Positions 43,991 through 55,500 of a stretch of 64,000 nucleotides of DNA are shown here, one piece after another. Source of the DNA: Anoxybacillus flavithermus. GTDB taxonomy: Bacteria; Bacillota; Bacilli; Bacillales; Anoxybacillaceae. The stretch's first letter is position 1. Each line of letters starts with the position of its first letter. The translations under genes and the position numbers were made by a program. Under the pieces are notes generated by a model that was not told the origin of the DNA, ran no database searches, and worked only from the letters and a program-made list of their open reading frames with translations. The stretch lies in the NCBI RefSeq assembly GCF_002742685.1, contig NZ_PEDM01000004.1, forward strand, positions 1 to 64,000, in the 5' to 3' direction.

Positions 43991-45169
43991 TTACAATAAT
44001 GGGGCCATCATTGTCGCGGTGGCTTCTTTTAGGCGTTGAAACCATGTTTGTTTGCGGAAATATTCCGCTGTCAACAACGTCGCTGTGTCGATATCGTGGG
44101 CGATTGTTTGTTTCACATGTTGAATAAACGGTTTGTCATATATGTAACAATTCATTTCGTAGTTGATAAACAAACTGCGATGATCGAAATTCGCTGTGCC
44201 GATATCACATATGTCATCATCAATGACGATCACTTTTGCATGGTAAAACCCATTGTAAAACTGATAAATATGAGCGCCTGCATGAAGAAGTTGACGAAAA
44301 TAAGGAAATGAAGCTTCTTTCACAAACGGATGATCGGCTTGAATCGGTGCGATAATCGTTAGTTGAACCCCACGTTTCATCGCTTTCAAAAGAGCGTGCA
44401 TCAATTTTTGGCTCGGAATGAAGTATGGAGTACCGATTAAAATTTCTCTCTTCGCTTGTTCGATCAGTTGAATAAACTCATCCTCTAAATATGCTCCATC
44501 TGTCGGAAGAAAGCGGTGTTTGACCGTTCCCTTTTCAAGAGATGGAAAATACCGTTCATCATCTCCAAACGATTGCCCAGTCGCTTTTTTCCAATCTTCT
44601 TGAAACTGTCGTTGTAAATCATGGACTCCTTCTCCTATGATTTTCAAATGATAGTCTCGCCAATGGCCAAACTTCGGATCTTGACCAATATATTCTTTTC
44701 CGATGTTAAACCCGCCTAAATAGCCGATTTTCCCATCAATGACCGTAATTTTTCGATGATTTCGTTCGTTTAATTTGTAGAAAAAAAACGGCAATGTCGG
44801 ACGGTTCGCGAAGGCAAATTGCCCGCTTTTTTGTCGGAGGGAAGCCGATAACCCGAAACTGCCAACCCAATCGACGAGCAGACGCACTTCTACCCCTTCA
44901 TTTACTTTTTGTTCAAGTAAAGAAAAAAATCGCTGCCCGATTTCATCATCGCGTACGATGTAAAATAAAATGTGAATATGATGTTTCGCTCGTTCTAGTT
45001 GCGCAAAATAGTCTTCAAACAACGTTTCGCCCGTCGTAAATAGCGTGATGTCACTTTGACGCTCGACGCCGATTTTTTTTCGTGCTACTGCTTTTGACAC
45101 TTTGTTGCCCCATTTATAATCGAGCAAAAGAAGAAACAATAAAATGATGACAATCATGAGCCAGCGCAT
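43991..45169 (-). CDS. clsB: Cardiolipin synthase-type phospholipase D protein
   Basis: Membrane-associated phosphatidyl transferase with two HKD motifs: NHRKITVIDGKIGYLGGFN (about residues 152-170) and YHAKVIVIDDDICDIGTANFD. One N-terminal helix (MIVIILLFLLLLDY) anchors it. 392 aa. The ATG at 45169 follows AAAGGAGTGGGGGC. It is divergent from fadF, as ywjE (clsB) is next to ywjF in B. subtilis; the shorter N-terminus distinguishes it from the main synthase ClsA. Cardiolipin synthesis is the family activity, and substrate preference is not proven. Confidence 0.88.
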   Translation of the reverse strand: MRWLMIVIILLFLLLLDYKWGNKVSKAVARKKIGVERQSDITLFTTGETLFEDYFAQLERAKHHIHILFYIVRDDEIGQRFFSLLEQKVNEGVEVRLLVDWVGSFGLSASLRQKSGQFAFANRPTLPFFFYKLNERNHRKITVIDGKIGYLGGFNIGKEYIGQDPKFGHWRDYHLKIIGEGVHDLQRQFQEDWKKATGQSFGDDERYFPSLEKGTVKHRFLPTDGAYLEDEFIQLIEQAKREILIGTPYFIPSQKLMHALLKAMKRGVQLTIIAPIQADHPFVKEASFPYFRQLLHAGAHIYQFYNGFYHAKVIVIDDDICDIGTANFDHRSLFINYEMNCYIYDKPFIQHVKQTIAHDIDTATLLTAEYFRKQTWFQRLKEATATMMAPLL

Positions 45170-45230
45170 GCCCCCACTCCTTTCGTTGTTGTAGTTTTCC
45201 CAAAAAGAAAATAAAAAATGAGAAAAAATA

Positions 45231-45258
45231 TTGACTGAATGCTCATTCATTATATAAT
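45231..45258 (+). promoter_or_regulatory. fadF promoter with FadR-type operator
   Basis: TTGACT (45231-45236), 16 bases and TATAAT (45253-45258) form a strong promoter. TGACTGAATGCTCATTCA (45232-45249) matches the B. subtilis FadR consensus TGAATGAMTANTCATTCA at 16 of 18 positions and fills the -35 and spacer. Repression by FadR, relieved by long-chain acyl-CoA, is predicted. Confidence 0.85.
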
Positions 45259-45316
45259 GAAAGTAAGTTTGTTCAGAAAATTTATTTTATTTTTACAACA
45301 AAGGGGGAAGGGTATC

Positions 45317-47395
45317 GTGCTTTGGTTGAACTGGATTGCTTTTTTGCTTGTGACAGCGTACGCGGTTCATTTATTTGTTTATCTCGTGAAAACGCGCATT
45401 GCGTATATTAAACTAGGGAAAAAAGTAGAGTTTGATGGAAAAGTAAAAGAGCGTCTGCAAAACATATGGGTGAACGTCTTTGGGCAAAAAAAGCTGTTAA
45501 AAGATAAAAAAAGCGGTATCATTCATGTCATGTTTTTTTACGGTTTTATTCTCGTTCAGTTCGGAGCGATTGACTTTATCATTAAGGGACTTGTACCGGG
45601 AGCGCACTTGCCGCTCGGACCGCTTTATCCAGCGTTTACGTTTTTCCAAGAAATTGTCACATTGCTTATTTTAGTGGCGGTATTATGGGCGTTTTATCGC
45701 CGTTACATCGAAAAGCTCGTCCGTTTAAAACGCGATTTTAAAGCAGGGCTTGTCCTTATTTTTATCGGCGGACTTATGCTTTCCGTGCTGTTTGGAAACG
45801 GTATGGGGCGCATTTGGCATAACGAAGGACCATCATGGAGCGAACCTGTCGCTTCTGCGATTGCCCTTGCGTTTAGTTGGGTAGGAGAAGCAGGGGCAGC
45901 GGTGTTGTTTTTTGTTGCTTGGTGGGTGCACTTGCTTATTTTATTAACGTTTTTAGTGTACGTGCCACAATCGAAACATGCGCATTTAATCGCTGGACCA
46001 GTCAACGTCTTTTTTAGTCGGTTAACGAGACCGAAGCTTGAGAAAATCAACTTTGAAGATGAAACACAAGAATCGTTTGGTGTTGGGAAAATTGAAGACT
46101 TTAAGCAAACGCAACTCATCGATTTATATGCGTGTGTCGAGTGCGGGCGCTGTACGAACATGTGTCCAGCAACGGGGACAGGGAAAATGTTATCACCGAT
46201 GGATCTTATTTTAAAATTGCGTGACCATTTAACTGAAAAGGGCGCAGCCATTACATCGAAAGCTCCTTGGGTGCCAACGTTTGCGTTTGCGAACACAAAA
46301 GGAAACCAGCTCGCTTTTATGGCACAAGGAATGCAAGAACAAGCCGCAACGATCGAAATGCCGAACTTAATTGGCGATGTTATTACGGAAGAAGAAATTT
46401 GGGCATGTACGACGTGCCGCAACTGTGAAGACCAATGTCCGGTTATGAATGAACATGTCGATAAAATTATTGATTTACGTCGTTACCTCGTATTAACAGA
46501 AGGAAAGTTAAACCCAGATGCACAGCGTGCGATGACAAATATCGAACGTCAAGGAAATCCATGGGGACTGAATCGCAAAGAAAAAGAAAATTGGCGCGAG
46601 TTGCGTGAAGATGTACGCATTCCGACAGTAAAGGAAATGCAAAAAGCAGGGGAAGGATTCGAATATTTATTCTGGGTCGGCTCGATGGGTTCATTCGATA
46701 ACCGAAGCCAAAAAATTGCGTTAGCTTTTGCGCGCCTATTAAACGAGGCGGGGGTAAAATTTGCGATTTTAGGAAACAAGGAGAAAAACTCTGGCGATAC
46801 GCCGCGTCGTTTAGGAAACGAATTTTTATTCCAAGAACTAGCGACCGCAAACATTGCCGAATTCGAAAAAGCGGGCGTGAAAAAAATTGTGACGATTGAC
46901 CCGCATGCGTACAACACATTCAAAAATGAATATCCGGATTTCGGCTTTGAAGCGGAAGTATATCACCATACAGAGTTACTAGCAAAGCTTGTTGAAGAAG
47001 GCCGTCTTGTCCCGAAATATGAAGTAAACGAAATCGTGACATTCCACGATTCATGTTATTTAGGTCGATATAACGACGTATACGATGCACCGCGTCAAAT
47101 TTTGAAAGCGATTCCGGGTGTGAAGCTCGTCGAAATGGCACGTCATCGCGAAACAGGCATGTGTTGCGGTGCAGGTGGCGGATTAATGTGGATGGAAGAA
47201 ACGACAGGCACACGCATTAACGTGGCGCGAACAGAACAGGCGCTTGAAGTGAATCCAACAGTTATTAGCTCTGGCTGTCCGTACTGTTTAACAATGTTAT
47301 CAGACGGAACGAAAGCAAAAGAAGTGGAGGAAAAAGTCGGCACGTATGATGTTGCTGAGCTGTTAGAAAAGGCGGTATTTGGATCTGTTCATTAA
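45317..47395 (+). CDS. fadF: Iron-sulfur oxidoreductase FadF (heterodisulfide reductase-like)
   Basis: Membrane iron-sulfur protein that probably passes electrons from acyl-CoA dehydrogenation to the respiratory chain. The first ~230 residues form about six helices of nitrate-reductase gamma type. Two 4Fe-4S motifs follow: CVECGRCTNMCPA and CTTCRNCEDQCPV. Two CCG domains end the protein (SCYLGRYNDVYDAP, MCCGAGGGLMW, SGCPYCLTML). 692 aa from GTG 45317, after AAAGGGGGAAGGG. It matches B. subtilis YwjF. It heads the acyl-CoA degradation cluster and carries a FadR-like operator. Confidence 0.93.
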   Translation: MLWLNWIAFLLVTAYAVHLFVYLVKTRIAYIKLGKKVEFDGKVKERLQNIWVNVFGQKKLLKDKKSGIIHVMFFYGFILVQFGAIDFIIKGLVPGAHLPLGPLYPAFTFFQEIVTLLILVAVLWAFYRRYIEKLVRLKRDFKAGLVLIFIGGLMLSVLFGNGMGRIWHNEGPSWSEPVASAIALAFSWVGEAGAAVLFFVAWWVHLLILLTFLVYVPQSKHAHLIAGPVNVFFSRLTRPKLEKINFEDETQESFGVGKIEDFKQTQLIDLYACVECGRCTNMCPATGTGKMLSPMDLILKLRDHLTEKGAAITSKAPWVPTFAFANTKGNQLAFMAQGMQEQAATIEMPNLIGDVITEEEIWACTTCRNCEDQCPVMNEHVDKIIDLRRYLVLTEGKLNPDAQRAMTNIERQGNPWGLNRKEKENWRELREDVRIPTVKEMQKAGEGFEYLFWVGSMGSFDNRSQKIALAFARLLNEAGVKFAILGNKEKNSGDTPRRLGNEFLFQELATANIAEFEKAGVKKIVTIDPHAYNTFKNEYPDFGFEAEVYHHTELLAKLVEEGRLVPKYEVNEIVTFHDSCYLGRYNDVYDAPRQILKAIPGVKLVEMARHRETGMCCGAGGGLMWMEETTGTRINVARTEQALEVNPTVISSGCPYCLTMLSDGTKAKEVEEKVGTYDVAELLEKAVFGSVH

Positions 47396-47458
47396 AAAAT
47401 TCTAAAAAAAATAAATAGTTTTATTTTTAAGATATTTTCAGTATAATGAAAACAACAG

Positions 47459-47487
47459 GAAGGTGTACGGTTTCGTGCGCCTTCTTT
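47459..47487 (+). terminator. Hairpin between fadF and mmgA
   Basis: GAAGGTGTACG (47459-47469) pairs with CGTGCGCCTTC (47474-47484) with two G-T pairs, then TTT. It may end the fadF transcript. A TATAAT at 47442-47447 upstream could instead make it the 5' end of a new transcript. Confidence 0.6.
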
Positions 47488-47500
47488 GCCCGTAAATTGT

Positions 47501-47518
47501 TGAACGAGCGTTCGCTCA
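47501..47518 (+). promoter_or_regulatory. Palindromic operator before mmgA
   Basis: TTGAACGAGCGTTCGCTCAA (47500-47519) is a 20-base imperfect palindrome just before the mmgA ribosome site. It has the arm geometry of the FadR site but with CG in place of TG/CA steps, so it may bind a different TetR-type protein, such as the one encoded at 51.9 kb. A weak TTGTTG/TATTTT pair flanks it. Confidence 0.65.
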
Positions 47519-47561
47519 ATATTTTTGAAAGGGCTTTCTTATGACGAAAAGGGGGAGAAAT

Positions 47562-48743
47562 ATGGGAAAAACGGTCATTGTTAGTGGGGTACGCACGCCA
47601 TTTGGAAAATTCGGTGGCAGTTTAAGTTCATTTAGCGCCGCACAGCTTGGAGGCATGGCGATCAAAGAGGCGCTCGTGCGTGCAAACGTTCGTGCAGAAG
47701 ATGTCGATGAAGTCGTATTTGGCACTGTATTGCAAGGTGGACAAGGGCAACTGCCGTCGCGACAAGCGGCAAGAGAAGCGGGAATTCCGTGGGAGACGAA
47801 AACAGAAACGATTAATAAAGTATGCGCCTCAGGGATGCGCAGCGTCACGCTCGGTGATCAAATCATTCGTGCTGGGGATGCCGATGTGATCGTTGCGGGT
47901 GGAATGGAATCGATGAGCAATGCGCCGTATATATTACCGAAAGCACGTTGGGGATTGCGCATGGGCGATTCAACGGTAAAAGATTTAATGGTATATGACG
48001 GATTAACATGCAGCTTTACAGGTGTGCATATGGGCATTTATGGAAGTGAAACAGCGAAAGAATTAGGTATTACGCGCGAAGAGCAAGACCGTTGGGCGTA
48101 TCGCAGCCATCAATTAGCGATTGCGGCGATCGAAAGCGGAAAGCTGGCAGAAGAAATCGTCCCTGTTGCCATTCCGCAACGAAAAGGAGAGCCGATCACG
48201 GTAGCGATTGATGAATCGCCACGAAAAGATACATCGCTTGAAAAATTAGCGAAACTCGCGCCCGTGTTTGATCCAACAGGCACGATCACAGCAGGCAATG
48301 CGCCGGGTGTAAACGATGGAGCAGCCGCACTCGTATTAATGAGCGAAGAACGAGCACAAAAAGAAGGTCTTACTCCACTTGCGACAATTGTTGCTCATAC
48401 GGCGATTGCGATTGAAGCAAAAGATTTTCCGAAAACGCCAGGCATTGTTATCAATGAGTTGTTGCGCAAAACAGGAAAAACCGTACATGACATTGATTTA
48501 TTTGAAATTAACGAAGCGTTCGCTGCTGTCGCTTTAGCAAGCATGAAAATTGCTGATTTGCCAGAAGAAAAAGTGAACGTCAACGGTGGCGCCATTGCGC
48601 TCGGGCATCCGATCGGTGCAAGCGGTGCGCGCATTATTATTACGTTAATTCATGAATTAAAACGCCGTGGTGGCGGCACGGGCATTGCAGCTATTTGCAG
48701 CGGCGGCGGTCAAGGCGACGCAATTATGATTGAAGTTCATTAA
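47562..48743 (+). CDS. mmgA: Acetyl-CoA C-acetyltransferase (thiolase)
   Basis: Thiolase of the final step of acyl-CoA breakdown or of acetoacetyl-CoA formation. The acyl-accepting cysteine is in [10 protein letters not shown] (about residue 88), [10 protein letters not shown] carries the histidine, and the second cysteine is in [11 protein letters not shown]. 393 aa. The ATG at 47562 follows AAGGGGGAGAAAT. First gene of a run of six co-directional genes ending with icmF. The name follows B. subtilis mmgA. Confidence 0.94.
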   Translation: MGKTVIVSGVRTPFGKFGGSLSSFSAAQLGGMAIKEALVRANVRAEDVDEVVFGTVLQGGQGQLPSRQAAREAGIPWETKTETINKVCASGMRSVTLGDQIIRAGDADVIVAGGMESMSNAPYILPKARWGLRMGDSTVKDLMVYDGLTCSFTGVHMGIYGSETAKELGITREEQDRWAYRSHQLAIAAIESGKLAEEIVPVAIPQRKGEPITVAIDESPRKDTSLEKLAKLAPVFDPTGTITAGNAPGVNDGAAALVLMSEERAQKEGLTPLATIVAHTAIAIEAKDFPKTPGIVINELLRKTGKTVHDIDLFEINEAFAAVALASMKIADLPEEKVNVNGGAIALGHPIGASGARIIITLIHELKRRGGGTGIAAICSGGGQGDAIMIEVH

Positions 48744-48757
48744 TGGGGGATGGGGAC

Positions 48758-49603
48758 ATGAAAAAAGTGATGGTTGTTGGCGCAGGCCAAATGGGATCAG
48801 GAATTGCTCAAGTGTGTGCCACAGCAGGATATGACGTCATTTTAAACGATGTCAGTGAAGAGCGGGTACAATGGGGGCTGAACAATATCGCAAAAAGCAT
48901 CAACAAGTTTTTTGAAAAAGGAACATTAAGCGAACAACAGCGCGATGAAACGATGGGCCGTATTCGCACCTCGACAAATGTGCGCGATGGAAGCGATGTT
49001 GATATCGTGATCGAAGCGGTCGTTGAAAATATGGATGTGAAAACAGCGTTGTTTGCGCAGCTAGATGAAATCACACCTCCGCATGCCATTTTAGCAACAA
49101 ATACGTCCTCATTACCGATCACAGAAATTGCCGCAGCAACGAAACGACCAGAAAAAGTCATTGGCATGCATTTTATGAATCCAGTACCAATTATGAAACT
49201 TGTCGAAATTATTCGCGGTCTTGCAACGGCTGATGAAGTGTATGAAGCGATTGAACAAATGACAAAAACGTTAGGAAAAGTACCGGTTGAAGTGAACGAC
49301 TTCCCAGGATTCGTTTCGAATCGTGTATTAATGCCGATGATTAACGAAGCCATTTATTGTTTATATGAAGGGGTTGCGACGAAAGAAGCGATTGATGAAG
49401 TGATGAAGCTCGGGATGAATCATCCGATGGGACCGCTTACCTTAGCTGATTTTATTGGATTAGATACGTGCTTGTATATTATGGAAGTGCTTCATGATGG
49501 ACTTGGGGATGACAAATACCGTCCATGTCCGCTTTTACGTAAATATGTGAAAGCGGGTTGGCTCGGACGAAAAACGGGACGAGGATTTTACACGTACGAA
49601 TAA
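48758..49603 (+). CDS. mmgB: 3-Hydroxybutyryl-CoA dehydrogenase
   Basis: NAD-dependent oxidation of 3-hydroxyacyl-CoA to 3-ketoacyl-CoA. Rossmann motif [20 protein letters not shown] is at the N-terminus; [17 protein letters not shown] with the catalytic His and [14 protein letters not shown] are conserved. 281 aa. The ATG at 48758 follows GGGGGATGGGG; the 15 bases of frame before it overlap the mmgA end and carry no separate ribosome site. Co-transcribed with mmgA. Confidence 0.95.
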   Translation: MKKVMVVGAGQMGSGIAQVCATAGYDVILNDVSEERVQWGLNNIAKSINKFFEKGTLSEQQRDETMGRIRTSTNVRDGSDVDIVIEAVVENMDVKTALFAQLDEITPPHAILATNTSSLPITEIAAATKRPEKVIGMHFMNPVPIMKLVEIIRGLATADEVYEAIEQMTKTLGKVPVEVNDFPGFVSNRVLMPMINEAIYCLYEGVATKEAIDEVMKLGMNHPMGPLTLADFIGLDTCLYIMEVLHDGLGDDKYRPCPLLRKYVKAGWLGRKTGRGFYTYE

Positions 49604-49616
49604 AGGGGTTGGCATC

Positions 49617-50768
49617 ATGAAGTTACATTTTACAGAAGAACAACAAATGATGCGTCAAATGGTGCGCGAGTTTGCGGCAAATGAAATTGCACCGTTTGTC
49701 GAGCGCATGGAGCGTGGGGAGTTTCCGCGGCCCATTCTTGAAAAAATGGCGGAGCTCGGCTTAATGGGGATTACTGTACCTGAACAATATGGCGGTGCGG
49801 GGATGGATTTTACGTCATATATCATTGCGATACATGAAATTTCAAAAGTGAGTGCAACGGTTGGGGTCATTTTATCTGTCCATACGTCTGTCGGCACAAA
49901 TCCGATTTTATATTTCGGAACGGAAGAGCAAAAGCAAAAATATGTGCCGAAGCTAGCGCGTGGAGAATATTTAGGGGCGTTTTGTTTAACAGAGCCAGGA
50001 TCGGGATCGGACGCGGCAAGCTTAAAAACGACGGCTATCCGCGATGGCGATCATTACGTATTAAACGGATCGAAAGTATTTATTACAAACGGTGGAGAAG
50101 CGGACACGTACATCGTATTTGCCCGTACAAATCCAGAAGAAAAAGGAAGTAAAGGAGTAAGCGCATTTATCGTTGAAAAACATACCCCAGGGCTTGTTAT
50201 CGGAAAAGACGAGAAAAAAATGGGGCTTCACGGATCGCGCACGGTACAACTGTCGTTCGAAGATATGCGTGTGCCAGCAGAAAACTTGCTTGGTCAAGAA
50301 GGGGACGGATTTACAATTGCGATGGCTAATTTAGATGTCGGGCGCATTGGAATTGCGGCGCAATCGCTCGGTATTGCGGAAGCAGCGCTGGAACATGCGA
50401 CGAGCTATGCGAAAGAACGCATTCAGTTCGGAAAGCCGATTGCCGAACAACAAGGTATTGCGTTTAAACTAGCTGATATGGCAACGAACGTCGAAGCGGC
50501 GAAATTGCTCGTTTATCATGCGGCTTTTTTACGCTCAAACGGCATGCCGTGTGGAAAAGAAGCATCGATGGCGAAGCTTTTTGCATCAAAAACAGCGATG
50601 GAAAACGCTATCGAAGCGGTACAAATTTTTGGCGGAAACGGCTACACAGAAGACTATCCGGTTGAGCGGTTATTCCGCGATGCGAAAGTATGTGAAATTT
50701 ACGAAGGGACGAGCGAAATTCAACGGCTTGTGATTAGTAAACATTTGTTAAAGGGGATGGGAAAATGA
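49617..50768 (+). CDS. Acyl-CoA dehydrogenase 1
   Basis: FAD enzyme introducing the alpha-beta double bond in short or branched acyl-CoA. FAD/substrate signatures are [19 protein letters not shown] and the C-terminal [32 protein letters not shown], which contains the catalytic Glu. 383 aa. AAAGGGGTTGGC precedes the ATG. Its stop overlaps the next dehydrogenase gene by four bases. The pair may differ in chain length or branching; the sequence alone does not decide it. Confidence 0.94.
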   Translation: MKLHFTEEQQMMRQMVREFAANEIAPFVERMERGEFPRPILEKMAELGLMGITVPEQYGGAGMDFTSYIIAIHEISKVSATVGVILSVHTSVGTNPILYFGTEEQKQKYVPKLARGEYLGAFCLTEPGSGSDAASLKTTAIRDGDHYVLNGSKVFITNGGEADTYIVFARTNPEEKGSKGVSAFIVEKHTPGLVIGKDEKKMGLHGSRTVQLSFEDMRVPAENLLGQEGDGFTIAMANLDVGRIGIAAQSLGIAEAALEHATSYAKERIQFGKPIAEQQGIAFKLADMATNVEAAKLLVYHAAFLRSNGMPCGKEASMAKLFASKTAMENAIEAVQIFGGNGYTEDYPVERLFRDAKVCEIYEGTSEIQRLVISKHLLKGMGK

Positions 50769-51904
50769 ATTTTCAACTAAGTGAAGAACATGAAATGATA
50801 CGAAAAATGGTGCGCGACTTCGCGAAAAATGAAGTGGCACCGACAGCGGCGGAACGCGATGAAGAAGAACGATTTGATCGCAGCATTTTCAACAAAATGG
50901 CGGAGCTCGGTTTAACGGGCATTCCGTGGCCAGAACAATACGGTGGCATCGGCAGCGACTATTTAGCATACGTCATCGCTGTCGAGGAGCTTTCCAAAGT
51001 GTGCGCCTCGACAGGAGTGACGCTATCAGCTCACATTTCGTTAGCGAGTTGGCCGATTTATAAATTTGGGACAGAACAACAAAAACAAACGTATTTACGG
51101 GCGTTAGCGACAGGTGAAAAGCTTGGCGCATACGGTTTGTCTGAGCCAGGGGCAGGTTCTGACGTTTCAGCGATGAAAACGCGTGCGGTTCGCGATGGCG
51201 ACCATTACGTACTAAACGGCTCAAAAGTATGGATTACAAACGGTGGGGAAGCGGACATTTATGTCGTGTTTGCGGTCACTGACCCAGAGAAAAAGCATCG
51301 CGGCATTAGCGCATTTATTGTTGAAAAAGGAACGCCCGGGTTTTCGATCGGGAAAAAAGAGAAAAAGCTCGGCATTCGTTCATCGCCAACGACGGAGCTT
51401 ATTTTTGAAGATTGCCGCATTCCGAAAGAAAATTTACTCGGCGAAGAAGGGGAAGGATTTAAAATTGCGATGATGACGCTCGATGGCGGACGAAACGGCA
51501 TTGCGGCGCAGGCGGTTGGCATCGCGCAAGGGGCGCTAGATGCAGCGGTAGAATATGCGAAAGGGCGCGTTCAATTCGGCAAGCCAATCGCAGAACAACA
51601 AGGCATCGCTTTTAAACTAGCGGATATGGCAACGGCCATCGAAGCGGCACGTTTATTAACATATCAAGCAGCATGGCTCGAATCAAACGGCTTACCGTAC
51701 GGAAAAGAATCAGCGATGGCGAAATTGTTTGCAGGGGATACAGCGATGAAAGTCACCGTTGAAGCGGTACAAATTTTCGGCGGTTACGGCTATACGAAAG
51801 ACTATCCAGTAGAACGCTTTATGCGCGATGCAAAAATTACGCAAATTTATGAAGGCACGCAAGAAATTCAGCGCATCGTTATTTCAAGAATGTTAACGAA
51901 ATAG
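50765..51904 (+). CDS. mmgC: Acyl-CoA dehydrogenase 2
   Basis: Second FAD-dependent acyl-CoA dehydrogenase, 379 aa. [19 protein letters not shown] and [32 protein letters not shown] are the flavin and catalytic segments. It begins inside the stop of the first dehydrogenase (ATGA). It is clearly a paralogue of that gene, from an old duplication judging by the many differences. B. subtilis acdA stands at this locus and mmgC in the mmg operon, so the symbol is a guess. Confidence 0.93.
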   Translation: MNFQLSEEHEMIRKMVRDFAKNEVAPTAAERDEEERFDRSIFNKMAELGLTGIPWPEQYGGIGSDYLAYVIAVEELSKVCASTGVTLSAHISLASWPIYKFGTEQQKQTYLRALATGEKLGAYGLSEPGAGSDVSAMKTRAVRDGDHYVLNGSKVWITNGGEADIYVVFAVTDPEKKHRGISAFIVEKGTPGFSIGKKEKKLGIRSSPTTELIFEDCRIPKENLLGEEGEGFKIAMMTLDGGRNGIAAQAVGIAQGALDAAVEYAKGRVQFGKPIAEQQGIAFKLADMATAIEAARLLTYQAAWLESNGLPYGKESAMAKLFAGDTAMKVTVEAVQIFGGYGYTKDYPVERFMRDAKITQIYEGTQEIQRIVISRMLTK

Positions 51905-51914
51905 GAGTGATGTA

Positions 51915-52538
51915 ATGAAAAAGCGTGAAGTGCCCGCGTCTGTGAAAGACGAACGGCTTGTGAAAAAAAGGCGCAATCAAATGATTAAAGGGGCAATTTC
52001 GTTATTTAAACAAAAAGGGTTTCATCAAACGACGACGCGCGAAATTGCCCGCGCTTCTGGCTTTAGCATCGGAACGTTATACGAATACATTCGCAAAAAG
52101 GAAGACGTTCTTTATTTAGTGTGCGACCGAATTTACGATGAAGTACGCGATCGCATGGAGCAAGCCATCGATACGACAAAAGGGGATTTAGACGGGTTAA
52201 AATTAGCGATTGATTACTATTTTCGCGTTGTTGACGAGCTGCAAGACGAAGTGCTCGTCATGTATCAAGAAGCGAAGTCGCTCGGCAAAGAATCGCTTCC
52301 GTACGTGTTAAACAAAGAATTGCAAATGGTGGCGATGTTTGAACATATTTTACGGCGCTGTGTCGACAACGGGGTATTTTCGCTTACAGAACAAGAAATT
52401 CAATTGTTTGCACATAACATTTTTGTTCTCGGTCAAATGTGGGGGTTCCGTCGGTGGGCGTTGAAAAAAATGTATACGCTCGATGAATATATTGAATGGC
52501 AAACAAAGCTATTGCTCGAAGGCATTATGAAGCGGTAG
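51915..52538 (+). CDS. TetR-family transcriptional regulator
   Basis: Repressor with an N-terminal helix-turn-helix: [42 protein letters not shown] (residues about 27-68) in three helices. The rest is an all-helical ligand domain. 207 aa. AGGAGTGATGTA precedes the ATG. Embedded between acyl-CoA dehydrogenase 2 and icmF, it probably senses an acyl-CoA and controls this operon, perhaps through the palindrome at 47501-47518. It resembles the FadR type in general layout, but the usual fadR locus lies elsewhere in Bacillaceae. Confidence 0.88.
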   Translation: MKKREVPASVKDERLVKKRRNQMIKGAISLFKQKGFHQTTTREIARASGFSIGTLYEYIRKKEDVLYLVCDRIYDEVRDRMEQAIDTTKGDLDGLKLAIDYYFRVVDELQDEVLVMYQEAKSLGKESLPYVLNKELQMVAMFEHILRRCVDNGVFSLTEQEIQLFAHNIFVLGQMWGFRRWALKKMYTLDEYIEWQTKLLLEGIMKR

Positions 52539-52558
52539 CGAAAGGGGATGGGAGAAAG

Positions 52559-55500
52559 ATGGCGCACATTTATCGTCCGAAACATCACGTTCGCTTTGTG
52601 ACGGCATCGAGTTTGTTTGATGGGCACGATGCGGCCATTAACATTATGCGCCGCATTTTACAAGCGAGTGGAGCGGAGGTCATTCATCTCGGTCATAACC
52701 GCTCGGTTGAAGAAATTGTAAACGCTGCGATTCAAGAAGACGTACAAGGGATTGCTGTATCTTCGTATCAAGGCGGACATATGGAGTTTTTTAAATATAT
52801 GTACGACTTATTGCAACAACGTGGCGCTTCGCATATTCGCATTTACGGCGGCGGTGGCGGCGTGATTATTCCAAGGGAAATAAAAGAATTGCACGCGTAT
52901 GGTATCGCTCGTATTTTTTCACCAGAAGACGGACGGCGTTACGGGTTGCAAGGAATGATTAACATCATGATGGAAGAATGCGATTTCCCAACGGTCAGAG
53001 AAATAACAGATGAAGTGGAACGATTAGCAAACGGAGACGTTCAAGCGGTGGCGCGCTTAATTACTGTGTGTGAAAACCGCGTGAATGCCCATAGTGAAGT
53101 AGCTGCGACAGCAGAAGCGGTTTTACAACGGGTCAAAGCGATGGCCAAGCGCGTTCCCGTCGTCGGGGTTACCGGAACAGGTGGAGCTGGCAAAAGCTCG
53201 CTTACTGATGAGCTCGTTCGTCGCTTTTTGAATGAAATTCCAGAGAAGAAAGTAGCCATTTTATCGGTGGACCCGACGAAGCAAAAAACGGGCGGTGCGT
53301 TGCTTGGAGATCGCATTCGTATGAATGCCATTTCTTCTCCACGTGTGTATATGCGTAGCTTGGCGACACGAAGCTCGCGTTCAGAATTGTCGCTTGCCAT
53401 TCAAGATGCAATTGAAGTCGTTAAAGCGGCAGGCTTTGATTTAGTGATCGTAGAAACGAGCGGCATTGGTCAAGGCGATGCAGCGATTAAAGATATTTGT
53501 GATATTGCGATGTATGTGATGACGAGCGAGTTCGGCGCCCCATCGCAGCTTGAAAAAATCGATATGATCGACTATGCCGATCTCATTGTCATTAATAAAT
53601 TTGAGCGACAAGGTTCAGAAGATGCAAAGCGCCAAGTGCAAAAGCAATATCAACGAAGCCATCAATTGTTTGATCGCGATGTTAGCGAAATGCCTGTATT
53701 CGGAACGATCGCCAGCCAATTTAACGACCCGGGAACAAATACGCTCTTTGTCGCATTAATCGACTTAATTAACGAACGAATGGGAACAAATTGGACGACG
53801 ACGTTGCAAAAAGTCGATCGTGTCGAAAAACAAAACGTCATTATCCCGAACGAACGTCGCCATTATTTGCGCGAAATTGCCGATACGATCCGTCAATATC
53901 ATAAGCGCGTCAATGAGCAATGTGACATCGCTCGCCGTGTATTTCAGCTTGAAGGCGCCATCGAAACGATGAATGAGCGCCACGATGAACAAGCGTTGGC
54001 AGCTTTGCAAGAGGCGAAGCGATCATATGAGGAAAAATTAACGCCAGAGTCGAGAAAGCTATTAGCTTCATGGGAAGATGTGAAAAAGAAATATGCTGCC
54101 AAAGAGTTTGTGACAAAAGTGCGCGATAAAGAAATCGTCACGCCGCTAAAGACGAAAAGTTTAGCAGGTTTAGACATTCCAAAAGTGGCGCTGCCAAAGT
54201 TTAAAGATTACGGGGAAATTTTACGATGGCTTTATAAAGAAAACGTTCCAGGTGCATTTCCATTTACCGCTGGTGTATTCCCGTTTAAACGGCAGGAGGA
54301 AGATCCGAAGCGACAGTTTGCAGGGGAAGGTACGCCAGAGCGGACGAATCGGCGCTTCCATTACTTATGTAAAGACGATCCAGCGAAACGGTTAAGTACC
54401 GCGTTTGATTCTGTCACGTTATATGGGGAAGACCCGAATGAACGTCCAGATATTTTTGGGAAAATCGGTGAAAGTGGTGTAAGCGTTTGTACGTTAGATG
54501 ATATGAAAAAATTATACAAAGGGTTTGATTTATGCCATCCGCTTACATCTGTATCGATGACAATTAATGGTCCTGCGCCAATCATTTTAGCGATGTTTCT
54601 AAATACAGCGATTGATCAACAAGTAGAGAAGAAAGAAGCAGAGCTTGGACGAAAGTTAACGAAAGAAGAATACGAACAAGTGAAAGCATGGACGCTGCAG
54701 ACGGTGCGCGGAACGGTTCAAGCGGACATTTTAAAAGAAGATCAAGGACAAAATACGTGCATTTTTTCAACCGAATTTGCTTTGCGCATGATGGGAGATA
54801 TTCAACAATATTTTATCGACAATCGTGTCCGTAACTATTATTCTGTTTCCATCTCAGGCTATCATATTGCGGAAGCTGGAGCAAATCCGATCACGCAATT
54901 AGCGTTTACGCTTGCGAACGGTTTTACGTACGTTGAATATTATTTAAGCCGAGGCATGCACATTGATGATTTTGCACCAAACTTATCGTTTTTCTTCAGC
55001 AACGGCCTTGATCCAGAATATACAGTAATCGGTCGAGTAGCAAGACGCATTTGGGCGGTTGCGATGCGAGAAAAATACGGGGCGAACGAACGAAGCCAAA
55101 AGTTGAAATATCACGTACAAACATCAGGACGTTCGCTTCACGCCCAAGAAATTGATTTTAATGACATTCGCACAACGTTACAGGCGCTCATGGCGCTTCA
55201 CGATAACTGCAACTCGCTTCATACGAACGCCTATGATGAAGCGATCACTACGCCGACTGAAGAGTCTGTTCGTCGTGCGATGGCGATTCAGCTTATTATT
55301 ACAAAAGAGCATGGATTAACGAAAAACGAAAATCCGCTACAAGGATCATTTATTATCGAAGAATTAACGGACTTAGTGGAAGAGGCGGTATTAAAAGAAT
55401 TTGAACGTCTTGATGAGCGCGGTGGCGTGCTTGGTGCGATGGAAATGCAATATCAGCGCGGCAAAATTCAAGATGAATCAATGTATTACGAAATGAAAAA

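Noticed and set aside
43983-44006. GCCCC/GGGGC hairpin at the end of clsB
   Set aside because: Only five paired bases with a long loop and overlap with the coding end; too weak to list as a terminator.
45703-46422. 239-aa open frame antisense to fadF
   Set aside because: It lies wholly within an intact, motif-rich gene on the other strand, has a composition mirroring it, and has no ribosome site or recognisable domain.
49617-51904. Possible recent tandem duplication of acyl-CoA dehydrogenase genes
   Set aside because: The two proteins differ at many positions along their length and the DNA is not repetitive; an old paralogue pair, not a recent repeat.
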